NCBI GenBank assembly: GCA_001603055.1
Contig: LVAZ01000074.1
Location: forward strand, 1 to 9,329
Direction: 5' to 3'
DNA length: 9,329 bases
From: Victivallales bacterium Lenti_02
GTDB taxonomy: Bacteria; Verrucomicrobiota; Lentisphaeria; Oligosphaerales; Lenti-02
The position numbers and the translations under genes were made by a program. Shown one piece after another: positions 1-6,529 of this stretch. How positions within the stretch are numbered: position 1 is the first letter of the stretch; each line of letters begins with the position of its first letter. The notes under the pieces were generated by a model. That model made no database searches. It was not told the origin of the DNA and saw only the letters and a program-made list of their open reading frames with translations.

Positions 1-90
1 GCGACGGGGCGCGGAAAACGGGGATTGGGTTGCCGACCTGAACCCCCGTCCCCCAGGCTACAAAGGACTTCTCCTGTCGGCCACGCTCTC

Positions 91-120
91 CGTCGCCGCA
101 CGGGGGCGGCTCCCACATTG
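91..120 (-). repeat. REP-like palindromic element (inferred)
   Basis: Read on the minus strand, this stretch has a GTGGGAG head followed by a perfect 5-bp GC stem: GCCGC (106-110 on the plus strand: GCGGC) pairing with GCGGC (95-99: GCCGC) around a 6-nt loop. A short conserved head followed by a GC hairpin is the layout of REP elements mobilised by RAYT (Y1/IS200-like) transposases, and the head resembles GTGGGAGC-type REPs known from other bacteria. Only one copy lies in this window and no RAYT gene is present, so the repeat status is inferred from form alone. Confidence 0.35.
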
Positions 121-138
121 AAGCAGCACCCCGCCTTG

Positions 139-206
139 CCTTGGTTCGGGCGCAGGGTGCAGCCACCCGAAGGTGAGCCAAAACCAAGGACCGGTTTTTC
201 GGGTGG
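139..206 (+). promoter_or_regulatory. Leader with two competing stem-loop folds
   Basis: Fold A pairs CCTTGGTT (139-146) with AACCAAGG (182-189), a perfect 8-bp stem enclosing a small hairpin GGGTG (155-159)/CACCC (164-168). Fold B pairs CCACCCGA (163-170) with TCGGGTGG (199-206), and inside it AAAACC (180-185) with GGTTTT (193-198). The two folds use the same bases and cannot coexist. This layout recalls attenuators or riboswitch expression platforms, but the gene start is about 180 nt further on and no known riboswitch consensus is visible. It may instead be part of an interspersed palindromic repeat. Confidence 0.25.
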
Positions 207-386
207 TGCCCCGACGGCGAACTTCTGCAAAACTCCAGAGCCGCGTCTCGCGGTCATGGCGCGTCCGAGTGTGCCGGGGAAAACAGTCTCTGGCTTCTCG
301 CAACCGTGTGCTCCAGGCATTATTCGTATCGTAGTGGATGGTAGCGACCAAACCCCTCAGGACGGCCACGAACAAGGAGAAAAGAG

Positions 387-2327
387 ATGAGGGTATCTGG
401 AGTTGTCCCAATTCTGGTATGCCTGGCACTCGCGGGTTGCCGTGCGGTTTCACCTCTGACTCCGCCTGAATCGACTCCGGAATCCGACGTGCATCCCCGG
501 ACTGAATGGACGGAGGTGAGGCTTGGTAGGGCGCTCCATGATCTTGTCTGGCGATGGGAGAGTCCGGACGGGACCAGCCCGGAACGCCCGGACACGTTCG
601 ACGAGAGTGTGGCGGAGTTTGGACGTCGCTTCGCCGTATTTTGCAGGGACACGGGAATTGTCGGGCCAGGGGAGGCCCCGCTGGTCGTGCAGCGCAATCA
701 CGTCTTGCTTGAGGCGGGGGGGAGGGCATGGAAACGTTTCGCGGAACTGCACGCCGCGCTGGGGGATACCAAGCCGGATAGGAGCGTCGCATTGGATTTG
801 CTCGTCCTGGAGGTGCCGGGCGGCTTGGCCCGGCGCTGGGGGCTGGACGGCCTACCGGCGGCAGAGCAGCCGCCCGCTCCCTTCGCCAAAGACATCCCGT
901 CAGTTCTCGATCCCGAACAGTTCGACGCCTTGCGCGCGGCCATTCTCAAGCAACGCGGTTGCCGTGTGTTCGCCACTGCTAGCATGGTGACAGATGTGGA
1001 AGTTGAGGCGGTGGTCGGGAATGTTGTTGAAACTGCCGTCCCCGAAGAGCCTGAATTCACTTTGGATGGAGATGTTCCGGTTGTTCGCATGAACTTCATC
1101 GAAATGCGTGATCTGGGCGTGAGGTTCAGTGGACAGGTGACCGCTCATTCACGTCCCTCCGAGAGGTGTACGGTCGAGGTGGATATCGAGGTGTCCAGCC
1201 TGGACTCTTGGGTCGTATACAACAGCGAGCATTTCCGGACGCCGCTTATCGCGAAGTTCAAACTGGAAACGAGGGCGAGCTGTACCATGGGGCACACGAT
1301 GCTCCTGGGACGGGCGTTTCAGACCGGGCAAGCCTTCGCCGCCTTGAACGTCAAGCCGCCACGCCAGTCCTGCCTGCTCGCTTTTGTGACACCACGATGG
1401 TTGAGAGAACCTATCCGCTGCTCCGCATTGGAGTACTTCTCATCCCAATCCGGACAGTTGCTGGTCTTCCCCCTAAACCATAATGTGATTCGTAGCTTGA
1501 CCAGGAAAACAAAAACAGGCTGGGACGAAAAAATAGGCGACGACGACGATGGCGACGATGGCGACGACGATAGCGACGACGATAGCGACGACGGGCACAC
1601 GCGGAGATTACGGGAGTTTCTTGCCAGTTATGGGATTTCTTGCGACGCGGAGGTAAAAGCATTCTACGTGAGGCAGAATGTCGTTGTCATTGCTCCCTCC
1701 GACACGATCCAAAAGGTTCAGCGCATTTTCTCGGAACTTGGCTGGGACGACTTCCTCATGCTTTCCCGCCAGGCGGCCATTCAGATTTCGCCCAGACTAT
1801 GGCGCGAGGTGACGGCTGGCCGGCCGCTGTTGTATGGACAATCGGGCCAAGTTCTTACCCAAGAGGAGACAAGGCAGTTTCTAGGCCGAGTGGCGCAGGA
1901 TCGTGGATCGAGAATTCTCTCCGCTACGGCGGCACTTCAGAATATCGGGACAACTGCCCGTCTCCGTGATGTTGTTGAACTCAGCGAGCCGGTCGGATGG
2001 GACCGGCATCTCGTCGGAAAACGTTCGCTCTGGCTCCCCAAATGGTGCGAGGCGCGGGATGTGGGATCTATCCTGGGAGCGCCTGGATCTTGGTGGACAT
2101 ATGATGTAAGGAAGAATTTCACAGTTGAACTAGAACCGGGGTACACTGAGTTTCTTCGCTGGCTTCCCTGCGGGCCGGGGCTGGGGTTTCCCCAGTACAG
2201 AGTCCACACGTTGCCGACCAAGACAACCATCGAGCGCGGCACCTATATCCTCATCGGTGGTGCCAGTGGGGCAGGACAGGACGGTCCTCTCGTCGTCTGG
2301 CTGGTAGGCATGGACTGGTGTTGGTGA
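387..2327 (+). CDS. Lipoprotein with two tandem secretin-like modules
   Basis: This 646-residue protein starts with a lipoprotein signal peptide: a hydrophobic stretch ends in the lipobox LAGC with the acylated cysteine at 18. Residue 19 is Arg, not Asp, compatible with outer-membrane sorting. The rest looks like two copies of one plan. Each copy has a small alpha/beta unit (about 95-125 and 410-455), a strand-rich start (133-145, 462-472), an RGxR-containing segment (174-215 and 490-531, alignable without gaps), and a final strand ending in GxTxxLxG (near 300-310 and 625-635). The last pattern resembles the closing beta-strand of secretin (GspD/PulD) domains. An Asp-rich linker (385-402) separates the halves. 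No other type II or III secretion or pilus gene lies nearby, so a pore function is unproven; it could be a secretin-derived periplasmic protein. The start is supported by AAGGAG at 374-379. Confidence is high that the gene is real, moderate for the secretin relation. Confidence 0.8.
   Translation: MRVSGVVPILVCLALAGCRAVSPLTPPESTPESDVHPRTEWTEVRLGRALHDLVWRWESPDGTSPERPDTFDESVAEFGRRFAVFCRDTGIVGPGEAPLVVQRNHVLLEAGGRAWKRFAELHAALGDTKPDRSVALDLLVLEVPGGLARRWGLDGLPAAEQPPAPFAKDIPSVLDPEQFDALRAAILKQRGCRVFATASMVTDVEVEAVVGNVVETAVPEEPEFTLDGDVPVVRMNFIEMRDLGVRFSGQVTAHSRPSERCTVEVDIEVSSLDSWVVYNSEHFRTPLIAKFKLETRASCTMGHTMLLGRAFQTGQAFAALNVKPPRQSCLLAFVTPRWLREPIRCSALEYFSSQSGQLLVFPLNHNVIRSLTRKTKTGWDEKIGDDDDGDDGDDDSDDDSDDGHTRRLREFLASYGISCDAEVKAFYVRQNVVVIAPSDTIQKVQRIFSELGWDDFLMLSRQAAIQISPRLWREVTAGRPLLYGQSGQVLTQEETRQFLGRVAQDRGSRILSATAALQNIGTTARLRDVVELSEPVGWDRHLVGKRSLWLPKWCEARDVGSILGAPGSWWTYDVRKNFTVELEPGYTEFLRWLPCGPGLGFPQYRVHTLPTKTTIERGTYILIGGASGAGQDGPLVVWLVGMDWCW
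1539..1592 (+). repeat. In-frame GAC/GAT triplet tract coding an Asp-rich linker
   Basis: The tract is built of small tandem units: GACGATGGC occurs twice (1545-1553, 1554-1562), then GACGACGATAGC twice (1563-1574, 1575-1586), followed by a partial third copy. It encodes residues 385-402 of the secretin-like lipoprotein, 14 of 18 being Asp and the rest Gly or Ser. All units are multiples of three, so slippage would change linker length without breaking the frame. Such Asp/Gly/Ser runs can bind calcium in exported proteins; that is an inference here. Confidence 0.85.
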
Positions 2328-2462
2328 CCCGATCTGGTTGCGCCCCGCTACGGCAAGCAGGGTCGGGGTGAGGTCGGGCGAACAGGTTGTCTTGGTAGGA
2401 TATCTCACGCTTTCCTTCTCTTGCATCCCCCGTTCCGCATGTTACCATAGGCCCCAGCGGCT

Positions 2463-2486
2463 GGAAGGCGGTCCTTTCCCGTTTTT
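2463..2486 (+). terminator. Possible weak intrinsic terminator
   Basis: GGAAGG (2463-2468) can pair with CCTTTCC (2473-2479) around a CGGT loop, with one bulged T, and five T residues follow at 2482-2486. It lies 136 nt past the stop of the lipoprotein gene and just before the aldo/keto reductase gene, so it could separate the two transcripts. The stem is short and imperfect. No better terminator is seen between these genes. Confidence 0.3.
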
Positions 2487-2520
2487 CTAGGACACGGTCA
2501 TTGGTTTTGAGGAGCAGGCG

Positions 2521-3468
2521 ATGCGGTACAGACGGTTGGGGCGCACGGGGCTTGAGGTTTCGGAACTGAGCTACGGGGCGGCGCGCGGCGCGCGGACCGA
2601 TCCGGCGGCTTTCATCGAGGTGGTGCATGCCTGCATCGACGCCGGCCTCAATTTCATCGACACGGCCGGGGGGTACGACGGGGGGTATTCGGAAACCGTC
2701 CTGGGCGAGGCTCTGGTCGGGCACGACGAAGTCATTGTCGAAACCAAGTACTGTCCCTACGAGAACTATTCCCCCCAGGCTGCGTACATCGGGACGCCCG
2801 ACCAGTTGATCGCCTCCGCCGAGGAGAGCCTGCGGCGGCTGCGGCGGGACCGGCTCGACATCTTCCTCGGACACGGCATCCGGACGCTGGAGACGCTGGA
2901 CCGCTTCATGGAGGACGGCTGCTACGAGGCGATGGTGAAACTGCGGGAGGAGGGCAAGGTGCGCTTCATCGGCATCAGCGAGCTGTCCGAGGCCGACGGC
3001 ACCCACCGGATTCTCCAGCGGGCCGTCCCCACCGGGGCCTTCGACGTGGTCATGCTCACCATCAATTTCCTTCTCCAGACGGCGGCGGAGACGGTCATCC
3101 CCCTCTGCCGGGCGCACGACGTGGGCACGGTGGTGATGATGCCGCTCAACCAGCCGTCGAAGGAGTCCGGCCTGGTCAGCCTGGCGGCGGCGCGCGAGTG
3201 CGTCCGGCGCCACATCGCCCACGGCAATCTGCCCGCCGAACCGCCCTACACGGCCGAGGACCTCTTCGCCTTCCTGGAACCCTTCTCGATCCCGGAAGCC
3301 GGATTGCGCTACGTGCTGACCCAGGACATCAGCACCTGCTGCAACGGGGTGCGCAGCAAGGAACGCCTCGCCCAGAATCTGAGCGTGGTCGACCCGCCGT
3401 ACCTCGACGCGGCCCGGCTGGGGCGTCTGCGCGAGCTTTTCGGCCGTATTCAGTGGCAGGTGAGATAG
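2521..3468 (+). CDS. Aldo/keto reductase family oxidoreductase
   Basis: This 315-residue protein has the typical length and layout of an NAD(P)H-dependent aldo/keto reductase, a cytoplasmic TIM barrel that reduces aldehydes or ketones, often sugars. The start MRYRRLGRTGLEVSELSYG is the standard N-terminal strand pair of the family. All four catalytic residues can be placed: Asp47 and Tyr52 (in NFIDTAGGYDGG), Lys76 (ETKY) and His118 (LGHG). GKVRFIGIS follows at about 145-155, and the usual C-terminal nucleotide-binding region (GVRSKERLAQNL, about 278-289) is intact. The start is supported by GAGGAG at 2509-2514. The stop lies 13 nt before the Gfo/Idh/MocA gene, so the two are almost certainly co-transcribed and probably act on related sugar substrates. 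The substrate cannot be told from the sequence. Confidence 0.93.
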   Translation: MRYRRLGRTGLEVSELSYGAARGARTDPAAFIEVVHACIDAGLNFIDTAGGYDGGYSETVLGEALVGHDEVIVETKYCPYENYSPQAAYIGTPDQLIASAEESLRRLRRDRLDIFLGHGIRTLETLDRFMEDGCYEAMVKLREEGKVRFIGISELSEADGTHRILQRAVPTGAFDVVMLTINFLLQTAAETVIPLCRAHDVGTVVMMPLNQPSKESGLVSLAAARECVRRHIAHGNLPAEPPYTAEDLFAFLEPFSIPEAGLRYVLTQDISTCCNGVRSKERLAQNLSVVDPPYLDAARLGRLRELFGRIQWQVR

Positions 3469-3481
3469 CGGGAGAGCGGAC

Positions 3482-4489
3482 ATGAAAAAGACCTATCGGG
3501 TTGGAGTCATCGGTTGCGGGGCGGTGTGGAAGTACCATCGGCTGGTGTTCGAGATGTCGGACCGGCTCGTCTGCGCCTGTGTCTTTGATCCCGTGGCGGA
3601 ACGCACGCAGGAGGCGGCGGCGCTGACCGGGGGCCGGGCGGCGGGGTCCGCCGAAGAGGTGCTCACGGCGGCCGACGTGGATATCGTCGCCGTCCTCTCG
3701 CCCGCCTTCACCCATGCGGACTATGTGGAGACCGGGGCGGCGGCCGGGAAGCACTTCATGCTGGAAAAGCCCATGTCCGCCACGCTCGCCGAATCCGAGC
3801 GGATTGTCCGCGCCATCGCCGCCGCCGGGGTGAAATGCTTCCATCCCACGCTGCGGGCGCTGGCCTCGGATGTCTTCGCGAAACTCCAGGAACTGACGGC
3901 GGAGAATGGCCCGCTCGGCCCCGTCAAAAGCGCCTTCTACCATCTGGTGGGCGCCCCGCTCACGCGCTCGCCCTGGATGGTTGACCGCGCGCGCTGCTTC
4001 CCTCCCGCCGAATACGATCCCCATGTCTTCGACACCTTCCTCGAACTCACCGGCGACGCGCCACGTGCCGTGTTCTGCCACAAGGGCAACTACTGCCGCC
4101 CCTTCGCGCAGGACGACGTGACCACGATGCAGATCGACTTCCGGGGCGGCCGGTATCTTCAGTTCGACTGCCACTGGGTGCTGGACCCCGACTGGAACTG
4201 CGGCTCGACCCAGTCCTTCGACATCATCTGCGAGCGCGGCCTGATCCGGCACAAGTGGTTCGGCCTGGAATGGCACACCAAGGATGGCAAGGGGGAGTTC
4301 GAGTCCGCCCGGAATGTCGTGAATGGCGTGCGGACCCAGGGCAACCGCTTCGAGCACTACCACGCCCTGATCGACGGCATCGAGAACGGCACCAAGCTGT
4401 CGCCGGACGAGCACGACGGCCTGCGCTACGTGCGCATCCAGGACGCCGCTCTCCGCTCCGCCGAGACCGGCCAGCGGATTCCGCTCTGA
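3482..4489 (+). CDS. Gfo/Idh/MocA family oxidoreductase
   Basis: This 335-residue protein is a two-domain NAD(P)-dependent dehydrogenase of the glucose-fructose oxidoreductase / inositol dehydrogenase / MocA family. The N-terminal Rossmann fold shows the GVIGCGAVWKYH dinucleotide loop (8-19), Asp36 at the end of the second strand (suggesting NAD preference), and the family hallmark EKP at 95-97. In the C-terminal alpha/beta domain, YDPHVFD (178-184) matches the conserved DxxHxxD catalytic region, with His181 the likely active-site residue. The family oxidises or reduces sugars, inositols and uronates in the cytoplasm, and some members act as glycoside hydrolases through a redox mechanism. Shine-Dalgarno GGGAGAG lies at 3470-3476. 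The 13-nt gap to the aldo/keto reductase indicates an operon. The exact substrate is unknown. Confidence 0.94.
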   Translation: MKKTYRVGVIGCGAVWKYHRLVFEMSDRLVCACVFDPVAERTQEAAALTGGRAAGSAEEVLTAADVDIVAVLSPAFTHADYVETGAAAGKHFMLEKPMSATLAESERIVRAIAAAGVKCFHPTLRALASDVFAKLQELTAENGPLGPVKSAFYHLVGAPLTRSPWMVDRARCFPPAEYDPHVFDTFLELTGDAPRAVFCHKGNYCRPFAQDDVTTMQIDFRGGRYLQFDCHWVLDPDWNCGSTQSFDIICERGLIRHKWFGLEWHTKDGKGEFESARNVVNGVRTQGNRFEHYHALIDGIENGTKLSPDEHDGLRYVRIQDAALRSAETGQRIPL

Positions 4490-4601
4490 TCCCCCCGGCA
4501 TCCAGCTTGTGCTTTCTTCACCGCCCGCGCCGCGACCCCATCCTCAAAGATTCTGTCCCTGCTTTCTCTGCTTTCCGTGAACGAACACATGGAGGAAGCA
4601 G

Positions 4602-5081
4602 ATGAAGAAGATCCTGGCAATCCTGTCACTTCCGTTTCTCGCATCTCTTGCGTGGGTTGGGGCTGACGAACTGAAGGCTTCGGAACTTGCCAAAGCGCTC
4701 GGAGTCGATTGGTGGGAAATCGAGATTCCAGCCGGTGACAAAGATGATGTGAGCTTGGCGGTCTGCATCGTGTTTTCGGACGGGCGGAAAGATGTTTCCG
4801 GAGCCATGAGTGGATTTCGCGCGGGGAGCAAGGTCAAGTTGTTTTGCTGGCCCAGTGAAGAGACGGGGAAACTGAACGTGTCTCTGGTCGCGGGCACGGG
4901 ATGCTTGAGAACATCGCTGCTGAATGCGTTTGGACAGGCCAGAATCAGCACCTATGCAATCCCCGCCGGTGGAACCGCCAAGATCGGCGATCTCTTGCGC
5001 AAGGGCTCGGCAACCGGAGAAGTGGTGGCCGATCAGACCCTCAGAGAAGGCGAGTTTGGGTTGATGGTCATAGCCAAATGA
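4602..5081 (+). CDS. Small exported protein of unknown function
   Basis: I do not recognise this 159-residue protein. It has a clear Sec signal peptide (MKKILAILSLPFLASLAWVGA, cleavage probably after Ala21), so the mature part of about 138 residues should be periplasmic or secreted. The mature sequence alternates short hydrophobic strands with Gly- and charge-rich turns, which suggests a small all-beta domain. It has three cysteines (55, 82, 101), so one disulfide is possible. There are no membrane segments beyond the signal peptide and no catalytic motif that I can name. Translation start support is strong: GGAGGAAG at 4591-4598. It stands 112 nt after the oxidoreductase pair and before a repeat-bearing spacer. 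Codon choice looks less GC-biased than in the flanking enzymes. Confidence 0.75.
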   Translation: MKKILAILSLPFLASLAWVGADELKASELAKALGVDWWEIEIPAGDKDDVSLAVCIVFSDGRKDVSGAMSGFRAGSKVKLFCWPSEETGKLNVSLVAGTGCLRTSLLNAFGQARISTYAIPAGGTAKIGDLLRKGSATGEVVADQTLREGEFGLMVIAK

Positions 5082-5087
5082 GCACAT

Positions 5088-5110
5088 GCCGGGGGACAGG
5101 TTCTTTCCGG
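5088..5110 (+). repeat. GGGGACAGGTTC-type intergenic motif
   Basis: Just after the stop of the small exported protein lies GCCGGGGGACAGGTTC followed by TTTCCGG. The ends CCGG/CCGG and G-T pairs allow a weak hairpin. A similar GGGGACAGGTTC word is, from general experience, frequent in intergenic repeats near Y1/RAYT-type transposases of several phyla. There is only one copy in the window, so this is an inference. It abuts the twin-hairpin element. Confidence 0.3.
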
Positions 5111-5113
5111 TGA

Positions 5114-5184
5114 GTGGCCGGAGCATCCTGCTCCGGTTGGTGTTGGCTGGTATTCATGCTTCCGGAGCTGGAAGCTCCGGCCAC
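5114..5184. repeat. Twin-hairpin palindromic element (REP/BIME-like)
   Basis: Two perfect hairpins lie 25 nt apart. The first is CCGGAGCA-TCC-TGCTCCGG (5118-5136) and the second CCGGAGCT-GGA-AGCTCCGG (5162-5180); each has an 8-bp stem and a 3-nt loop. In addition, the outer ends GTGGCCGGAGC (5114-5124) and GCTCCGGCCAC (5174-5184) are exact reverse complements over 11 bp, so the whole unit is also one large palindrome. Paired, inverted REP units of this form make up bacterial BIMEs. It sits between two genes and could also end or stabilise the upstream transcript, although no T-run follows. Confidence 0.7.
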
Positions 5185-5278
5185 CTTCCCGAAGAAGGTT
5201 CAGGGTAGTGGGGACGGGTGGTTTAGGGCGGCTCTGGCACTACGATGGACGGAAGGACTGGATGACGGTGTGGTTCAT

Positions 5279-5287
5279 AAGGAAGGG
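5279..5287 (+). promoter_or_regulatory. Shine-Dalgarno that fixes the start of the propeller gene
   Basis: AAGGAAGGG lies 6 nt before ATG 5294. The reading frame stays open upstream to a GTG at 5114, but that extension would translate the twin-hairpin repeat and has no ribosome binding site. The start at 5294 is therefore preferred. Confidence 0.7.
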
Positions 5288-5293
5288 CTCAGC

Positions 5294-6466
5294 ATGACAG
5301 CGATTTCGCGAATCGTCGGCGAGACGGATCATTTCTGGTATCGGTCGCAGCCGGAGGGGCCGTACATCGACTCGCAGCGGGACCACAAGGCGTTCGGCCA
5401 TGCCGGCGGGCGGGTCTATCTGTCCGAGGACAATGGCGAGACCTGGGCGCACAGCGCGGCGTTTGCCGAGTCGGACAAGATCACGTTCAGCACGATTCTG
5501 GGGAACGGGAATATTCTGTTCGCCACGCTGGCGCAGCTTTATCTGAGCGAGGACAACCTGGCCTCGTGGCGGCCCATCACGGTGCAGAACCCGGATGGAT
5601 CGCCCTATCTGCCGCATGTTCCCCGGAATCCGGAGTTCCCCGGCTGGTATTTCCACACGCTCTCGGGGGTCAATTCCTGGACCGTCGGCGGGCGGGAGAT
5701 GCTGGTGTGGGGGAATTACTGCAATGTGATCGGCGGCGCGACCCCGGTGAATATCTACTACTCGACCGACAACGGGCGCACGGTGAAGATCGCCTATACC
5801 TTCGGCCAGAATCCGTATCGGTACGACAATGGCACGGGGGGCGGCGGGGTGCCGGGCGGTCCCATCGGCGACCCGAGCAATCCGGTCTTCACCCGCCACA
5901 TCCACACGGTGGCCTACAATCCGGCCGAGGACGCCTTCTACGCCTGCACGGGCGACAGTGACCGGGCGGAGGGCTTCGAGTGCCACTGGCTGCGGGGAAC
6001 CTACGACGCGGGGGCGGACCTGTGGGACTGGCGGGTGATTCTGTCCGACCATCTGAATTCCCGCTACAAGGCGGGTGGCATCACCTTCGTGGACGGTCTC
6101 TGCTACTGGATCAGCGACTCGAACGGTCCCGAGCCCTACGACCGGGGGATTTTCCGCTGCGCGCCGACGGACATCACCAGGCCGGAGGCCCACACCCGGC
6201 TGTTCAATCCCGGCGTGGAGTCCGGCAACATGATGATCCAGGACGGCGTGTTTCTGGCTTCCCATTGCGCGCCGGCTTCGCCGATGGATACGGGGATCAT
6301 CATTTCCACCGATGCGGGCAAGAGCTGGGCGCAGTACGACCTCAAGGAATTCGGCAAGCGCTCCCCCTGCCGGTTCCATGAGAAGAACAGCGACGGCTGG
6401 TTCCGGGTGGACCTGCGCTCGGGCTGGGTGACCCAGGCCGAGGTGATGTTCATCAAGCCCAAATGA
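5294..6466 (+). CDS. BNR/Asp-box beta-propeller protein (sialidase-like fold)
   Basis: This 390-residue protein carries several Asp-box (BNR) motifs, S/T-x-D-x-G-x-x-W, which mark the beta-hairpins of six-bladed propellers in sialidases and many other glycan-related proteins. Two are canonical: SEDNGETW (44-51) and STDAGKSW (338-345). Two are degenerate: SEDNLASW (85-92) and STDNGRTV (157-164). HIHTVAYNP and a following TGD in the middle are typical propeller strand-turn segments. I do not see the FRIP motif of true sialidases, so sialidase activity should not be assumed. With the start at 5294 there is no signal peptide, so the protein may be cytoplasmic, or its export signal may have been lost. 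It precedes the exported lyase by 99 nt on the same strand, which suggests a shared role in glycan use. Confidence 0.8.
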   Translation: MTAISRIVGETDHFWYRSQPEGPYIDSQRDHKAFGHAGGRVYLSEDNGETWAHSAAFAESDKITFSTILGNGNILFATLAQLYLSEDNLASWRPITVQNPDGSPYLPHVPRNPEFPGWYFHTLSGVNSWTVGGREMLVWGNYCNVIGGATPVNIYYSTDNGRTVKIAYTFGQNPYRYDNGTGGGGVPGGPIGDPSNPVFTRHIHTVAYNPAEDAFYACTGDSDRAEGFECHWLRGTYDAGADLWDWRVILSDHLNSRYKAGGITFVDGLCYWISDSNGPEPYDRGIFRCAPTDITRPEAHTRLFNPGVESGNMMIQDGVFLASHCAPASPMDTGIIISTDAGKSWAQYDLKEFGKRSPCRFHEKNSDGWFRVDLRSGWVTQAEVMFIKPK

Positions 6467-6529
6467 GCCGGGCGGATTGGCTTTTGTGGCCTTCCCTGGC
6501 TTGAGGAATGGGAGTTGGCGTGTCAGGTT

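Larger units (their letters stand above)
1..386. other. Non-coding upstream region rich in inverted repeats
   Basis: I see no credible gene here. The frames that stay open are Pro/Arg-rich, low-complexity translations without a ribosome binding site or recognisable motif. One of them overlaps the start of the next gene in an ATGA (387-390), but its composition makes real coupling unlikely. The stretch holds a REP-like palindrome (91-120), a segment with two mutually exclusive folds (139-206), and a hairpin CCGCG/CGCGG (241-253) nested inside CCAGAG/CTCTGG (235-240 with 288-293). It ends with the Shine-Dalgarno AAGGAG at 374-379. No clear sigma-70 promoter is visible. Confidence 0.6.

Noticed and set aside
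25..390. A plus-strand frame overlapping the lipoprotein start in an ATGA
   Set aside because: The overlap looks like translational coupling, but the start is a TTG without ribosome binding site and the product is a Pro/Arg-rich low-complexity translation of palindromic repeats.
58..792. A 244-codon minus-strand frame across the leader and the lipoprotein start
   Set aside because: It crosses the repeats and the lipoprotein signal-peptide region antisense and shows no domain-like pattern.
2421..2448. Possible promoter TTGCAT-16 bp-TACCAT before the aldo/keto reductase
   Set aside because: It matches the sigma-70 consensus at only 3 of 6 and 4 of 6 positions with a short spacer, and lies upstream of the possible terminator.
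2251..4501. Two long minus-strand frames (2251-3483, 3329-4501) opposite the oxidoreductase genes
   Set aside because: They lie antisense to proteins with intact catalytic motifs and have low-complexity translations; they are by-products of codon bias.
5213..5250. In the same frame upstream of the propeller gene, DGWFR-x2-L-x3-W resembles the protein's own C-terminal DGWFRVDLRSGW
   Set aside because: It could be a remnant of a lost paralogue, but the match is short and is not followed by the rest of the C-terminus; chance is more likely.
5114..5293. N-terminal extension of the propeller protein from GTG 5114
   Set aside because: It would translate the twin-hairpin repeat; the Shine-Dalgarno at 5279-5287 places the start at ATG 5294.
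5240..6379. A 379-codon minus-strand frame opposite the propeller gene
   Set aside because: Same reason: the plus strand shows Asp-box motifs and a ribosome binding site, while the antisense translation shows no family features.
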